Of a stretch of 9,570 nucleotides of DNA, positions 1-6,034 are shown one piece after another. The stretch's first letter is position 1, and each line of letters begins with the position of its first letter. The notes below the pieces were generated by a model. It saw only the letters and a list, made by a program, of their open reading frames with translations, was not told the DNA's origin and did no database searches. The DNA comes from Alkalinema sp. CAN_BIN05 (GTDB lineage: Bacteria > Cyanobacteriota > Cyanobacteriia > Leptolyngbyales > Leptolyngbyaceae): contig JAJAYH010000095.1 of assembly GCA_026786325.1 (NCBI GenBank), positions 1-9,570 on the forward strand, given 5' to 3'. Both the position numbers and the translations under genes were made by a program.

Positions 1-1
1 T

Positions 2-721
2 AAAGTGGTGGCGGCGATCGTTCTGGAACCTATTGTTCAGGGCGCAGGAGGAATGTATTTTTATCACCCCACTTATTTACGACGGGTGCGAGAGTTGTGT
101 GATGAGGTGGGTTGTCTTTTGATTTTGGATGAGATTGCGACGGGGTTTGGCCGATCGGGGAAGCTATTTGCGATGGAGCATGGGAATGTTGTGCCGGATA
201 TTTTGTGTTTGGGTAAGGCGTTGACGGGCGGATATATGACGTTGGGGGCAACGATGACGACCAGGGAGGTGGCGAATGGAATTTCGGCTTGTGGGGTGTT
301 GATGCATGGGCCGACGTTTATGGGGAATCCGTTGGCTTGTCGGGTAGCGCTGGAGTCGGTGAGGTTGGTGCTGGAGATGGATTGGTTGGGTGAGGTTCGC
401 CGGATTGAGTCGGGACTGCGACAAGGCTTGGAATCAGCACGACCTTTGAAGGGTGTGGCGGATGTGCGGGTGTTGGGGGCGATCGGGGTGGTGGAGATGA
501 ATGAGCCTGTGGATGTGGCGGTGGTGCAGCGGGAGTTAGTGGCGCGGGGTGTTTGGGTGAGGCCGTTTGGTAAGTTGGTGTATGTGATGCCGCCGTTTTG
601 TATTTCGGATGAACAGATTGTTTGTTTGACTGGGGCGATCGTGGAGGTTTGTGAATTGTGTGTAATTCGATCGGAAATATTCCATATTGATTGTGAAAAT
701 GTTACTTCCAGCTCCAAATAA
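2..721 (+). CDS. bioA: Adenosylmethionine-8-amino-7-oxononanoate aminotransferase, C-terminal part (5' end outside window)
   Basis: BioA is a cytoplasmic PLP enzyme that transfers an amino group from S-adenosylmethionine to KAPA, giving DAPA in biotin synthesis. About 239 residues are visible; family members are about 430, so roughly the N-terminal 200 lie upstream. Counting from the GTG at 5, the fragment shows LILDEIATGFGR with the PLP-pyridine Asp42, CLGKALTGG with the Schiff-base Lys71, HGPTFMGNPLAC (101-112), typical of BioA, and RPFGKL (186-191), whose Arg matches the substrate-carboxylate Arg of E. coli BioA. The reading frame is open to the first base, so the GTG at 5 is an internal Val, not a start. 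The last 20 or so residues (from about 216) are not conserved. Codons strongly favour G and T, unlike the next gene. A related class III aminotransferase is possible, but the GPTFMGNPLA and RPFGKL motifs favour BioA. Confidence 0.92.
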   Translation, partial: KVVAAIVLEPIVQGAGGMYFYHPTYLRRVRELCDEVGCLLILDEIATGFGRSGKLFAMEHGNVVPDILCLGKALTGGYMTLGATMTTREVANGISACGVLMHGPTFMGNPLACRVALESVRLVLEMDWLGEVRRIESGLRQGLESARPLKGVADVRVLGAIGVVEMNEPVDVAVVQRELVARGVWVRPFGKLVYVMPPFCISDEQIVCLTGAIVEVCELCVIRSEIFHIDCENVTSSSK

Positions 722-753
722 GGAAAAGTAAGCCAACCGATCGTAAATACCCT

Positions 754-1929
754 ATGAAAATCCTCCACATCATCCCCTCTGTTTCCCTGGTTTACGGGGG
801 TCCCAGCCAAATGGTTGTCGGCCTATGCGGTGCCCTCGCGAGTCTCGGCCACACCGTCACGATCGTCACCACCAACACCAATGGCGATCGGGGCCAAGCT
901 CCCCTAGACGTACCCCTAGGCATTCCCATTCAGCAAGACGGTTACGACATTCTATACTTCGGTTGCGCACCGTTCAAACGGTATAAATTTTCGGTTCAAC
1001 TCTTTCAATGGCTATGGCATCATGCCAACGACTACGACATTGCCCATATCCATGCCCTATTTTCCCCCGTCAGCTCCATCTCGGCCACGATCGTCCGCAT
1101 TAAAAAATTACCCTACGTCCTACGTCCCCTCGGCACCCTTGACCCCGCCGACTTAGCCAAAAAATACCTCGTCAAACAAATCTATGCCCAACTTCTCGAA
1201 AAAGCTAATCTCGCGGGAGCCGGAGCCATTCATTTCACCAGTGACCAAGAAGCCAAAATCTCCCATCGATTTGGTACAACCACGACCGACTGGGTAATCC
1301 CATTAGGTGTAAAACTTCCCGCACCCAACCAATCTCCTGAATCCTTACGATCGCAGTACAACATTTCGCCCAATCGCCCGATCGTCCTTTACATGTCCCG
1401 CATCGAACCCAAAAAAGGATTTGATTTACTCATTCCAGCTCTCGCGAAACTCATTCAAGACACCGATTTTCACTTCATTTTAGCGGGCGCAAATCCTCAA
1501 GATCCTGATTATGCTCAGCAAATTCAAACTCAAGTTGAAACTGCGATCGGTAGCGATCGGTTAACCTGTACCGGATTTGTATCTGGATCATTAAAACGTG
1601 ACTTATTAACATTAGCGGATCTGTTTGTACTTCCATCCTATTATGAAAACTTTGGTATTGCCGTTGCCGAAGCCATGAGTGCTCATCTTCCTGTAGTTAT
1701 TTCCGATCAAGTTCACATTCATTCAGATATTACAAAATCTAATTCAGGATGGGTTTGTCAATGTACTGTTGAGAGCTTAACCGAGACACTGAAAACCGCA
1801 TTAAATAGTGATAAAAATATTCGCCAAACTAAAGGTAAAAACGCTGCTCATTTTGCTAACACAACCTATAGCTGGCCGGCGATCGCACCTGAAATAATTA
1901 TTAAATACAAAACATTGGTCGAGCAATAG
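754..1929 (+). CDS. GT4-family glycosyltransferase (GT-B fold)
   Basis: This 391-residue cytoplasmic or membrane-associated enzyme should transfer a sugar from a nucleotide-sugar donor to a glycan or lipid acceptor; the acceptor cannot be read from sequence. The N-terminal Rossmann-like half begins MKILHIIPS and carries a glycine loop, YGGPSQM (14-20), as in GT4 enzymes. The donor-binding half starts near residue 208 with IVLYMSRIEPKKG (Arg216, Lys220/221) and contains the retaining-GT E-x7-E signature ENFGIAVAE (Glu298 to Glu306), then SAHLPVVISD. Length is normal for the family. The ATG at 754 is the first in frame and starts the expected beta strand; the purine-rich AGGAAAAG at 721-728 is too distant to be a good ribosome binding site. 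It lies 32 bp after bioA, so co-transcription is possible. The first half is C-rich in codon choice, while the part after about 1400 is more AT-rich. Confidence 0.9.
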   Translation: MKILHIIPSVSLVYGGPSQMVVGLCGALASLGHTVTIVTTNTNGDRGQAPLDVPLGIPIQQDGYDILYFGCAPFKRYKFSVQLFQWLWHHANDYDIAHIHALFSPVSSISATIVRIKKLPYVLRPLGTLDPADLAKKYLVKQIYAQLLEKANLAGAGAIHFTSDQEAKISHRFGTTTTDWVIPLGVKLPAPNQSPESLRSQYNISPNRPIVLYMSRIEPKKGFDLLIPALAKLIQDTDFHFILAGANPQDPDYAQQIQTQVETAIGSDRLTCTGFVSGSLKRDLLTLADLFVLPSYYENFGIAVAEAMSAHLPVVISDQVHIHSDITKSNSGWVCQCTVESLTETLKTALNSDKNIRQTKGKNAAHFANTTYSWPAIAPEIIIKYKTLVEQ

Positions 1930-1979
1930 GTTGACCCATTGCGCTAGAATATAAAAAATTTAAAATTTATCCGATCGTT
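1930..1979 (+). promoter_or_regulatory. AT-rich leader, likely promoter/operator region of the BlaI/M56 operon
   Basis: This 50-bp gap separates the glycosyltransferase stop from the repressor start. It holds TTGACC at 1931-1936 and an AT-only run around 1950-1970 containing two AAATTT blocks. BlaI-family repressors usually bind their own operon's promoter, so this is the natural place for an operator. No -10 box at standard 16-18 bp spacing is evident (TATAAA at 1950-1955 is only 13 bp from TTGACC), and no clear TACA/TGTA operator dyad is visible. The call rests on position and composition. Confidence 0.3.
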
Positions 1980-2396
1980 ATGCCAAGTCTCCCCAACTAT
2001 CGCCCCAAACAAATGTCCCTCGGGCCGCTAGAACGGGAAATTCTGAACATTGTCTGGGATCTGCATACCGTGGCCGTCAAAGATGTTCATCAACGCATCC
2101 TTTCCGATCCCAACCGAGAACTCGCTTACACCAGCGTCACAACCGTCCTCAAACGCCTCACAGAAAAAGGCTGGTTGGCCTGTGAATCCCAAGGCAAAAT
2201 CCACCATTGGCAAGCCCGCATCACCCGCGAACAAGCCAATGCCTTGAATGCCTACAACCAACTCAATCAATTTCTCAACATCAGCAATCCCGATTTAGTC
2301 GCAGCCTTTGCTGACAATCTCGACCAAACAAGTTTAGACAAACTTGATGCGATCGCTCAACGCCTCAAAGATCTTCGCGCTGCCCGAGGAGAATAA
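1980..2396 (+). CDS. BlaI/MecI/CopY-family winged-helix transcriptional repressor
   Basis: This 138-residue protein is a probable dimeric DNA-binding repressor. After a short N-terminal extension, LGPLEREILNIVWDL (14-28) is the typical first helix of the BlaI/MecI winged-helix domain. AYTSVTTVLKRLTEKGWL (49-66) is the helix-turn-helix recognition region, and the wing follows at about 67-80. Residues 84-138 are helical and match the family's C-terminal dimerisation region; length is usual for BlaI (about 125-140). There is no evident Shine-Dalgarno sequence before the ATG at 1980. The M56 peptidase gene starts 4 bp after its stop, the classic BlaI-BlaR1 arrangement in which the peptidase triggers inactivation of the repressor. 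No beta-lactamase or penicillin-binding protein gene is nearby, so the regulated targets are unknown and resistance should not be assumed. Confidence 0.9.
   Translation: MPSLPNYRPKQMSLGPLEREILNIVWDLHTVAVKDVHQRILSDPNRELAYTSVTTVLKRLTEKGWLACESQGKIHHWQARITREQANALNAYNQLNQFLNISNPDLVAAFADNLDQTSLDKLDAIAQRLKDLRAARGE
2386..2392 (+). promoter_or_regulatory. Ribosome binding site fixing the M56 peptidase start at 2401
   Basis: GAGGAGA lies 8 bases before the ATG at 2401 and inside the last codons of the repressor gene. This is the best Shine-Dalgarno match in the window and supports the start at 2401 over the in-frame ATG at 2344, which lies inside the repressor gene. It also suggests translational coupling of the two genes. 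Confidence 0.65.
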
Positions 2397-2400
2397 AATC

Positions 2401-3246
2401 ATGCACGGTTCCTTGCTAATCCTAGTCCTCACCAGCGCCATCATTCTTCGAGCATTGTGGCGATCGCAACCCACTTCAAGCTGGAACCAACGGTGGATTG
2501 GCACCATGTTTACCTTTGTATTGCCGCCGCTATTGTTAATTACCAGCGCGATCGCCTTGCTCTGTATGGGACCGCAGGGCATGGGAATCAGCACATTTGA
2601 AGGTTGGGGAACCTATGGAACAGGTATTGTTTTTTTAATTGCTGCTGTCACTATTGCTTACATCCAATCCACCCAAGCTACCCAAGAAATCAAACAACTT
2701 CGCCAATATCCATCCATCAACCTAACCCAAACGAAGGCTCGTCTATTACCAATCGAATTACCGTTCATTGCACAAGTTGGGTTCTGGAATCCTGAAATCA
2801 TCATTAGTCAAGGCATTTTAGAGACATTAACCACTGAACAATTTAATGCGGTCTTGGCCCACGAACAGGCCCATGCAACTTATCATGATACGTTCTGGTT
2901 CTTTAGTTTTGGCTGTTTGCGACGGCTGACATTTTGGCTTCCTAACAGCGAAAGCCTCTGGCAAGAGTTACTACTTTTGCGAGAACTCCGGGCCGATCGA
3001 ATCGCGGCTCAAACTACTGATCCATTGGTCCTCGCTGAAGCTTTGATTGCTTTAGTCCGATCGCCCATGGTTCAATCTGATTGGAGTGCAACATTACATC
3101 CACAGACCCTAGGCGATCGTTTTTCTGAACGGATTGATGCGATTTTAAGTACAACCGTCCTCGCGCCCATTCCCGGCTGGAAAATGAGTGCCATAGTGAT
3201 TGCCGGACTCTTGCCCTTGCTGATCATTCCGTTTCACCATACCTAA
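2401..3246 (+). CDS. M56-family (BlaR1/MecR1-like) membrane zinc metallopeptidase without sensor domain
   Basis: This 281-residue integral membrane protein is a predicted gluzincin protease. Hydrophobic segments lie at about 3-20, 34-56, 73-89 and 262-277, with a weaker one near 163-180. The zinc site is HEQAH (His154, Glu155, His158), with a downstream RELRAD (Glu195, Asp199) supplying the likely third ligand, as in M56 peptidases. BlaR1 and MecR1 proteins are about 585-600 residues with an extracellular penicillin-binding sensor. This protein ends just after the last membrane span with PFHHT, so no such sensor is present and the input signal is unknown. It forms an operon with the upstream BlaI-type repressor (4-bp gap), so the inferred role is to inactivate that repressor. 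A general membrane-stress protease is an alternative. Confidence 0.88.
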   Translation: MHGSLLILVLTSAIILRALWRSQPTSSWNQRWIGTMFTFVLPPLLLITSAIALLCMGPQGMGISTFEGWGTYGTGIVFLIAAVTIAYIQSTQATQEIKQLRQYPSINLTQTKARLLPIELPFIAQVGFWNPEIIISQGILETLTTEQFNAVLAHEQAHATYHDTFWFFSFGCLRRLTFWLPNSESLWQELLLLRELRADRIAAQTTDPLVLAEALIALVRSPMVQSDWSATLHPQTLGDRFSERIDAILSTTVLAPIPGWKMSAIVIAGLLPLLIIPFHHT

Positions 3247-3252
3247 AGATTG

Positions 3253-3281
3253 AACAATTAATTTAGTATAAATCAATTGTT
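3253..3281. terminator. AT-rich hairpin just after the M56 gene
   Basis: The arms AACAATT (3253-3259) and AATTGTT (3275-3281) pair perfectly. After one A/C mismatch the inner arms ATTTA (3261-3265) and TAAAT (3269-3273) also pair around a GTA loop. This gives 12 base pairs in 29 bases, 6 bp after the stop codon. There is no T-run on the plus side and the stem has almost no GC, so it would be a weak intrinsic terminator. An operator-like dyad is the alternative. Confidence 0.4.
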
Positions 3282-3325
3282 AGGGGATAACATACAAGAA
3301 ATCTATCCATCCTTTAAGGTGCTGA

Positions 3326-3748
3326 GCCTGCATTCAAAAAGGTTCTACCCAAACTAATTATGGATGTACGCTCAATATATTTGAACAAAATTTGTTTGAG
3401 CCAGAGTACATACGAATGGAGCAGCAGTTCGCTACGACAGACAAACTTCCCCAATTCGTGATTCAAGAAATCAGAAATAATTACAGCAATTCCGAAACTT
3501 AAACTCCGATCGCCCAATCGCAGCAAGAGTATTTCGATTATGAGGAACAGCGCAAATTCAGCGCAATGCAGCGTCAGGCAGCAATAGAACAAACGAACAT
3601 GATGTCTGCGGCTCAGGCGAAAATTATGGCAGACCAGCCGAGATTAATGTCGGAAGCGGTGCAATCGGCGCTGAAATATTCGTCCGAAACCGCTGGAGTC
3701 GGATTCAGAAACTTTGAACATCCTTGCGACTATCCTAATCAACCCTAA
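3326..3748 (+). pseudogene. Probable decayed ORF with an in-frame TAA; function unknown
   Basis: One frame stays open from 3326 to 3748 except for a single TAA at 3500-3502. The first part, with an ATG at 3416, reads MEQQFATTDKLPQFVIQEI and ends NNYSNSET before the stop. The second continues TPIAQSQQEYFDYEEQRKF and is rich in Gln, Glu, Ala and Met, with predicted helical character. Both parts have protein-like composition, unlike the other frames. After 3748 the neighbouring frame reads NETLKATIAAIDRL (3751-3792), meets a TAG at 3793-3795, and goes on to a stop at 3906-3908. This looks like one ancestral gene broken by stops and a frameshift, but I do not recognise the family. A 60-residue product from the ATG at 3566 cannot be excluded. 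There is no convincing ribosome binding site. Confidence 0.4.
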
Positions 3749-3752
3749 TCAA
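3734..3752. repeat. Tandem duplication of a 10-bp unit
   Basis: CCTAATCAA occurs at 3734-3742 and again at 3744-3752, with units of 10 bases. It lies at the end of the decayed ORF and creates its final TAA. A 10-base duplication changes the reading frame, which fits the broken state of this region. Confidence 0.6.
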
Positions 3753-3947
3753 TGAGACTCTCAAGGCAACTATTGCGGCGATCGATCGGCTGTAGTCAGA
3801 CCAGGTGGCCGTTTCTAACCAGGTCATGCGGGGGCCGATCGCGTCCTTGTCACTATCATCTGGAATCCCACAGATTTTGTGTCACACTTCTGGGTTCTTC
3901 GGATACCATTAGTCAATCACTTGTGACATATCGGCTCCGAATCAATC
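3749..3947. other. Intergenic stretch upstream of the GspC-like gene
   Basis: No intact gene is supported here. The 67-codon ORF from 3752 to 3955 is rich in Arg, Ser and Cys, resembles nothing I know, and overlaps the next gene. The stretch contains the out-of-frame protein-like remnant mentioned for the upstream pseudogene. It also holds the short dyad GTGTCACAC (3879-3887) and a similar TTGTGACA (3921-3928), which could be regulator sites for the gene at 3948. Confidence 0.35.
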
Positions 3948-5066
3948 ATGGATAAGACCGTCTCTTCAACAACATTAGACCTTCAAGCCCTGACCCAGGA
4001 TGCCGCTATCAACCAGATGGCAGCGTCTTCCGGACAACAGTCCAGTCAGTATGCCACTGGCTTAATGGATGAACTTTTCGGCGAAGTGGATAGCATCCTA
4101 GATGGAAGCCTGATTCCGCCTACCGAATCCGTAAAGGTCGCTGCCATACCTGAGCCTAAAGCACCTATCAATCTCGATTTTGCGGCATTTCTTTCAACGC
4201 CCTCTTCCGAATTGGGTGCAATGATGGCGGGCCTTTCCAGCAATGGCGCGCCCGCAATTTCTCAGGACGATGAGGTCCAACTGACGGTGCCTGTCACGGA
4301 GAACGACCGCAATCAAGTTCGACAAGAGTCTTATGGTCTCTTTGAGAAAATGTTGATCTTTGTGGGCTGTTCATCCGCCATGGCCGCCATGGTAATTTGG
4401 TTAGGAAGTCAGGGGACAATAGGACGAATGTCCGCCGCAATTCGTGGAACGTCAAATGTTCCGGTTGCTGTCATACCACCGAATCCATCGGATGTTAAAT
4501 TCTCGGACTATATGGGTAAGTCGTTGGAGTCTATTGATTCCAAATCAAAAGTGATACCTAATCTAGCCGCCGTTCCCGTATTGCCTTCTGTTGTAATGCC
4601 GACGGTAAAAGTTGATAATTCAACGCCTCAAATCATTCTGGGTGGCAGTGGAATGTCTCGCTTAAAACCTGTTCCAACGATCGGACGGACTATTCCCACA
4701 GTTAATCCACCTGCACCTAATGCGCCTGCGATGAGTAGCCAAAGTAACTTAGAGCAAACCGTGGCGAAATTATCGGGATTGGTCGATCGGATGACAGGTA
4801 TGACTAATCGTCCAGTTGCGGCTGTCGCTCCTTCTCGGGCTGTTGCTCCGGCTGCTGCTCCCCAATCGGAATATATTTTGTCTGGGGTATTGGGGAATGG
4901 TGATAAAAGTGCGGCGATGTTCAAAATTAATGGTGTGGGCAGAAACTACGATAAAGGCGAGAAAATTGGAAATAGTGGTTGGGTTTTCATTCGGGTTGAT
5001 AATGGCAATGCTGTCGTACGTCGCAATGGCGAAGTTCGTACTTTGTCAGCCGGACAACGACTCTAA
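3948..5066 (+). CDS. Single-span membrane protein with GspC/PilP-like C-terminal domain
   Basis: The product has 372 residues. Residues 1-132 are acidic and polar, probably cytoplasmic. One hydrophobic segment lies at about 135-153 (MLIFVGCSSAMAAMVIWLGS). Residues 170-307 form a Pro, Val and Ala-rich linker with APSRAVAPAAAP near its end. The last 65 residues form a small beta-rich domain: YILSGVLGNGDKSAAMFKI, then a Gly-centred turn (GEKIGNSGW) and VVRRNGEVRTLSAGQRL. That order (hydrophobic G-V strand, A-x-hydrophobic strand, G-x-x-I/V, R-x-G-x-x-x-x-L-x-x-G) resembles the periplasmic HR domain of GspC and the PilP fold of type II secretion and type IV pilus machines. By inference it is an inner-membrane protein with its C-terminus in the periplasm. 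No other secretion gene is in the window, so the partner is unknown. The ATG at 3948 lacks a clear Shine-Dalgarno sequence. Confidence 0.72.
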   Translation: MDKTVSSTTLDLQALTQDAAINQMAASSGQQSSQYATGLMDELFGEVDSILDGSLIPPTESVKVAAIPEPKAPINLDFAAFLSTPSSELGAMMAGLSSNGAPAISQDDEVQLTVPVTENDRNQVRQESYGLFEKMLIFVGCSSAMAAMVIWLGSQGTIGRMSAAIRGTSNVPVAVIPPNPSDVKFSDYMGKSLESIDSKSKVIPNLAAVPVLPSVVMPTVKVDNSTPQIILGGSGMSRLKPVPTIGRTIPTVNPPAPNAPAMSSQSNLEQTVAKLSGLVDRMTGMTNRPVAAVAPSRAVAPAAAPQSEYILSGVLGNGDKSAAMFKINGVGRNYDKGEKIGNSGWVFIRVDNGNAVVRRNGEVRTLSAGQRL

Positions 5067-5081
5067 TCAATCTCTAAGCTT

Positions 5082-5117
5082 GAATTTGTTTTAAATTTGT
5101 TTTAAATTTGTTTTAAA
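5082..5117. repeat. Three tandem copies of an 11-bp AT-rich unit
   Basis: The unit AAATTTGTTTT is perfect at 5093-5103 and 5104-5114. A copy with G for the first A lies at 5082-5092, and a trailing AAA follows at 5115-5117. The 11-bp period is close to one helical turn, so the T-runs are phased. It lies between the stop at 5066 and the phosphatase promoter region. Confidence 0.85.
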
Positions 5118-5120
5118 CCA

Positions 5121-5149
5121 GTGAAGAGCCGATCGTCTTCCCCTATACT
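5121..5149 (+). promoter_or_regulatory. Possible sigma70-type promoter of the phosphatase gene
   Basis: TATACT at 5144-5149 is a good -10 box, about 30 bp before the ATG. The -35 position at 17-bp spacing holds GTGAAG, a poor match, so an upstream element or activator may be needed. The phased AT repeat directly upstream could supply curvature or an UP-like element. Confidence 0.4.
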
Positions 5150-5161
5150 GACGCTCATCAA

Positions 5162-5175
5162 CTCGATAGGTCGAG
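5162..5175 (+). promoter_or_regulatory. Small hairpin over the translation start region
   Basis: CTCGA (5162-5166) and TCGAG (5171-5175) pair perfectly around the loop TAGG, ending 4 bases before the ATG at 5180. The AGG in the loop is the only Shine-Dalgarno-like bases at a usable distance, so the ribosome site may be presented in the loop. The stem is only 5 bp. Confidence 0.3.
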
Positions 5176-5179
5176 AATA

Positions 5180-6004
5180 ATGACGGAGTGCAATGGCGAT
5201 TTCTGGGACCGGGTGTTAAAAACTTGTGACGAGTTGTGCGATCGGGTGGGCAATCGGCTTTTGCAAGACTTTGGTACGTTACAAGCAGTCGAGAAATCCG
5301 ATGGATCACTCGTCACAGCCGCCGATCGATGGTCTGATGCAGAATTGCGCCAAGGCATTCAATTGGCATTCCCCGATCACGGTGTTGTCTCGGAAGAAAC
5401 CATTCATATATTTCCAGACAATGACTGGTGTTGGGTAATTGATCCAGTTGATGGCACCACAAATTTCACGCGTGGCATTCCATTATGGGGAATTTCGATC
5501 GGCCTGCTCTATCAAGGTACTCCAGTGTTTGGATTTGTCAGAATGCCGACCTTGAGACAATCGTTTTACGGTTACTGGGCGGGGGATTCGGGATTGGTGA
5601 TGCCAGTGGGTGCTTTTCGTGATGGTGTTGCGATCGCGGTGAGTTCTGATAATCCCAGTAGCAATCATTTCTTCAATCTCTGTGCCAGAAGCATTGGTAT
5701 TTTAAAGAATCCCATCCCCGCCAAGATTCGTATGTTGGGAATTTCGACTTATAACCTACTCACCGTAGCAATGGGTGCAGCGTTAGGCGGTGTGGAAGCG
5801 ACACCAAAGATTTGGGATATTGCAGCAACTTGGGCAATTGTTCAGGCGGCGGGTGGTTGCTGGGTTGCGCTTGATGATAAACCGATTTTCCCGCTTACGA
5901 TTGGGGTGAATTATAGCGATCGGTCTTACCCAACTTTAGCGGTTTCGCAAGAGTCTGTGAGAGTGGTATTTGAGCCGTTGGTGAGGGCGGGTTTGCGATT
6001 GTAG
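5180..6004 (+). CDS. Inositol monophosphatase family phosphatase
   Basis: This 274-residue cytoplasmic, metal-dependent phosphomonoesterase belongs to the IMPase/FIG superfamily. Metal-site motifs are in order: SEET (71-74, Glu72), WVIDPVDGTTNF (85-96, Asp88 and Asp91) and IWDIAATWAIVQAAGG (211-226, Asp213). KSDGSLVTAAD (39-49) is the usual N-terminal metal-loop segment. Length is normal for the family (about 260-280), and the ATG at 5180 places all motifs at expected positions. Substrates in this family include inositol-1-phosphate, histidinol phosphate, PAP and sugar bisphosphates. The motifs do not separate these, so no gene symbol is given. It is a single gene with a likely promoter of its own, and is convergent with the broken Uma2 gene (28-bp gap). 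Confidence 0.92.
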   Translation: MTECNGDFWDRVLKTCDELCDRVGNRLLQDFGTLQAVEKSDGSLVTAADRWSDAELRQGIQLAFPDHGVVSEETIHIFPDNDWCWVIDPVDGTTNFTRGIPLWGISIGLLYQGTPVFGFVRMPTLRQSFYGYWAGDSGLVMPVGAFRDGVAIAVSSDNPSSNHFFNLCARSIGILKNPIPAKIRMLGISTYNLLTVAMGAALGGVEATPKIWDIAATWAIVQAAGGCWVALDDKPIFPLTIGVNYSDRSYPTLAVSQESVRVVFEPLVRAGLRL

Positions 6005-6017
6005 AGGCTTATTTATT

Positions 6018-6034
6018 TGACGATCGGTCATTTT
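6018..6034. terminator. Weak hairpin between convergent genes
   Basis: TGAC (6018-6021) and GTCA (6027-6030) pair around the loop GATCG, followed by TTTT on the plus strand. It sits 13 bp after the phosphatase stop and at the end of the Uma2 gene. The stem is only 4 bp, so terminator function is uncertain. Confidence 0.3.

Noticed and set aside
73..810. Minus-strand 245-codon ORF opposite bioA
   Set aside because: It is a shadow caused by the G/T-rich codon choice of bioA. Its product is rich in Thr, Ser, Pro and Arg without family motifs, while the plus strand has clear BioA signatures.
1931..1955. TTGACC plus TATAAA as a standard promoter
   Set aside because: The 13-bp spacing is too short for a sigma70-type promoter, so only a general regulatory region is called.
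2344..2400. Upstream ATG at 2344 as start of the M56 gene
   Set aside because: It would overlap the end of the repressor gene by 53 bases, and the extra residues are not membrane-like. The ATG at 2401 has a good ribosome binding site.
3314..3592. Minus-strand 92-codon ORF in the M56-GspC-like gap
   Set aside because: It is antisense to the protein-like but broken plus-strand frame, with hydrophobic, Leu/Ile-rich composition expected from antisense reading and no start signal.
3752..3955. 67-codon ORF overlapping the GspC-like start
   Set aside because: Arg/Ser/Cys-rich, no recognisable motif or ribosome binding site, overlaps the next gene, and competes with a more protein-like frame over the same bases.
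5082..5117. CRISPR array or origin iterons
   Set aside because: The 11-bp units are directly adjacent without spacers, only three in number, and no cas or replication gene is near.
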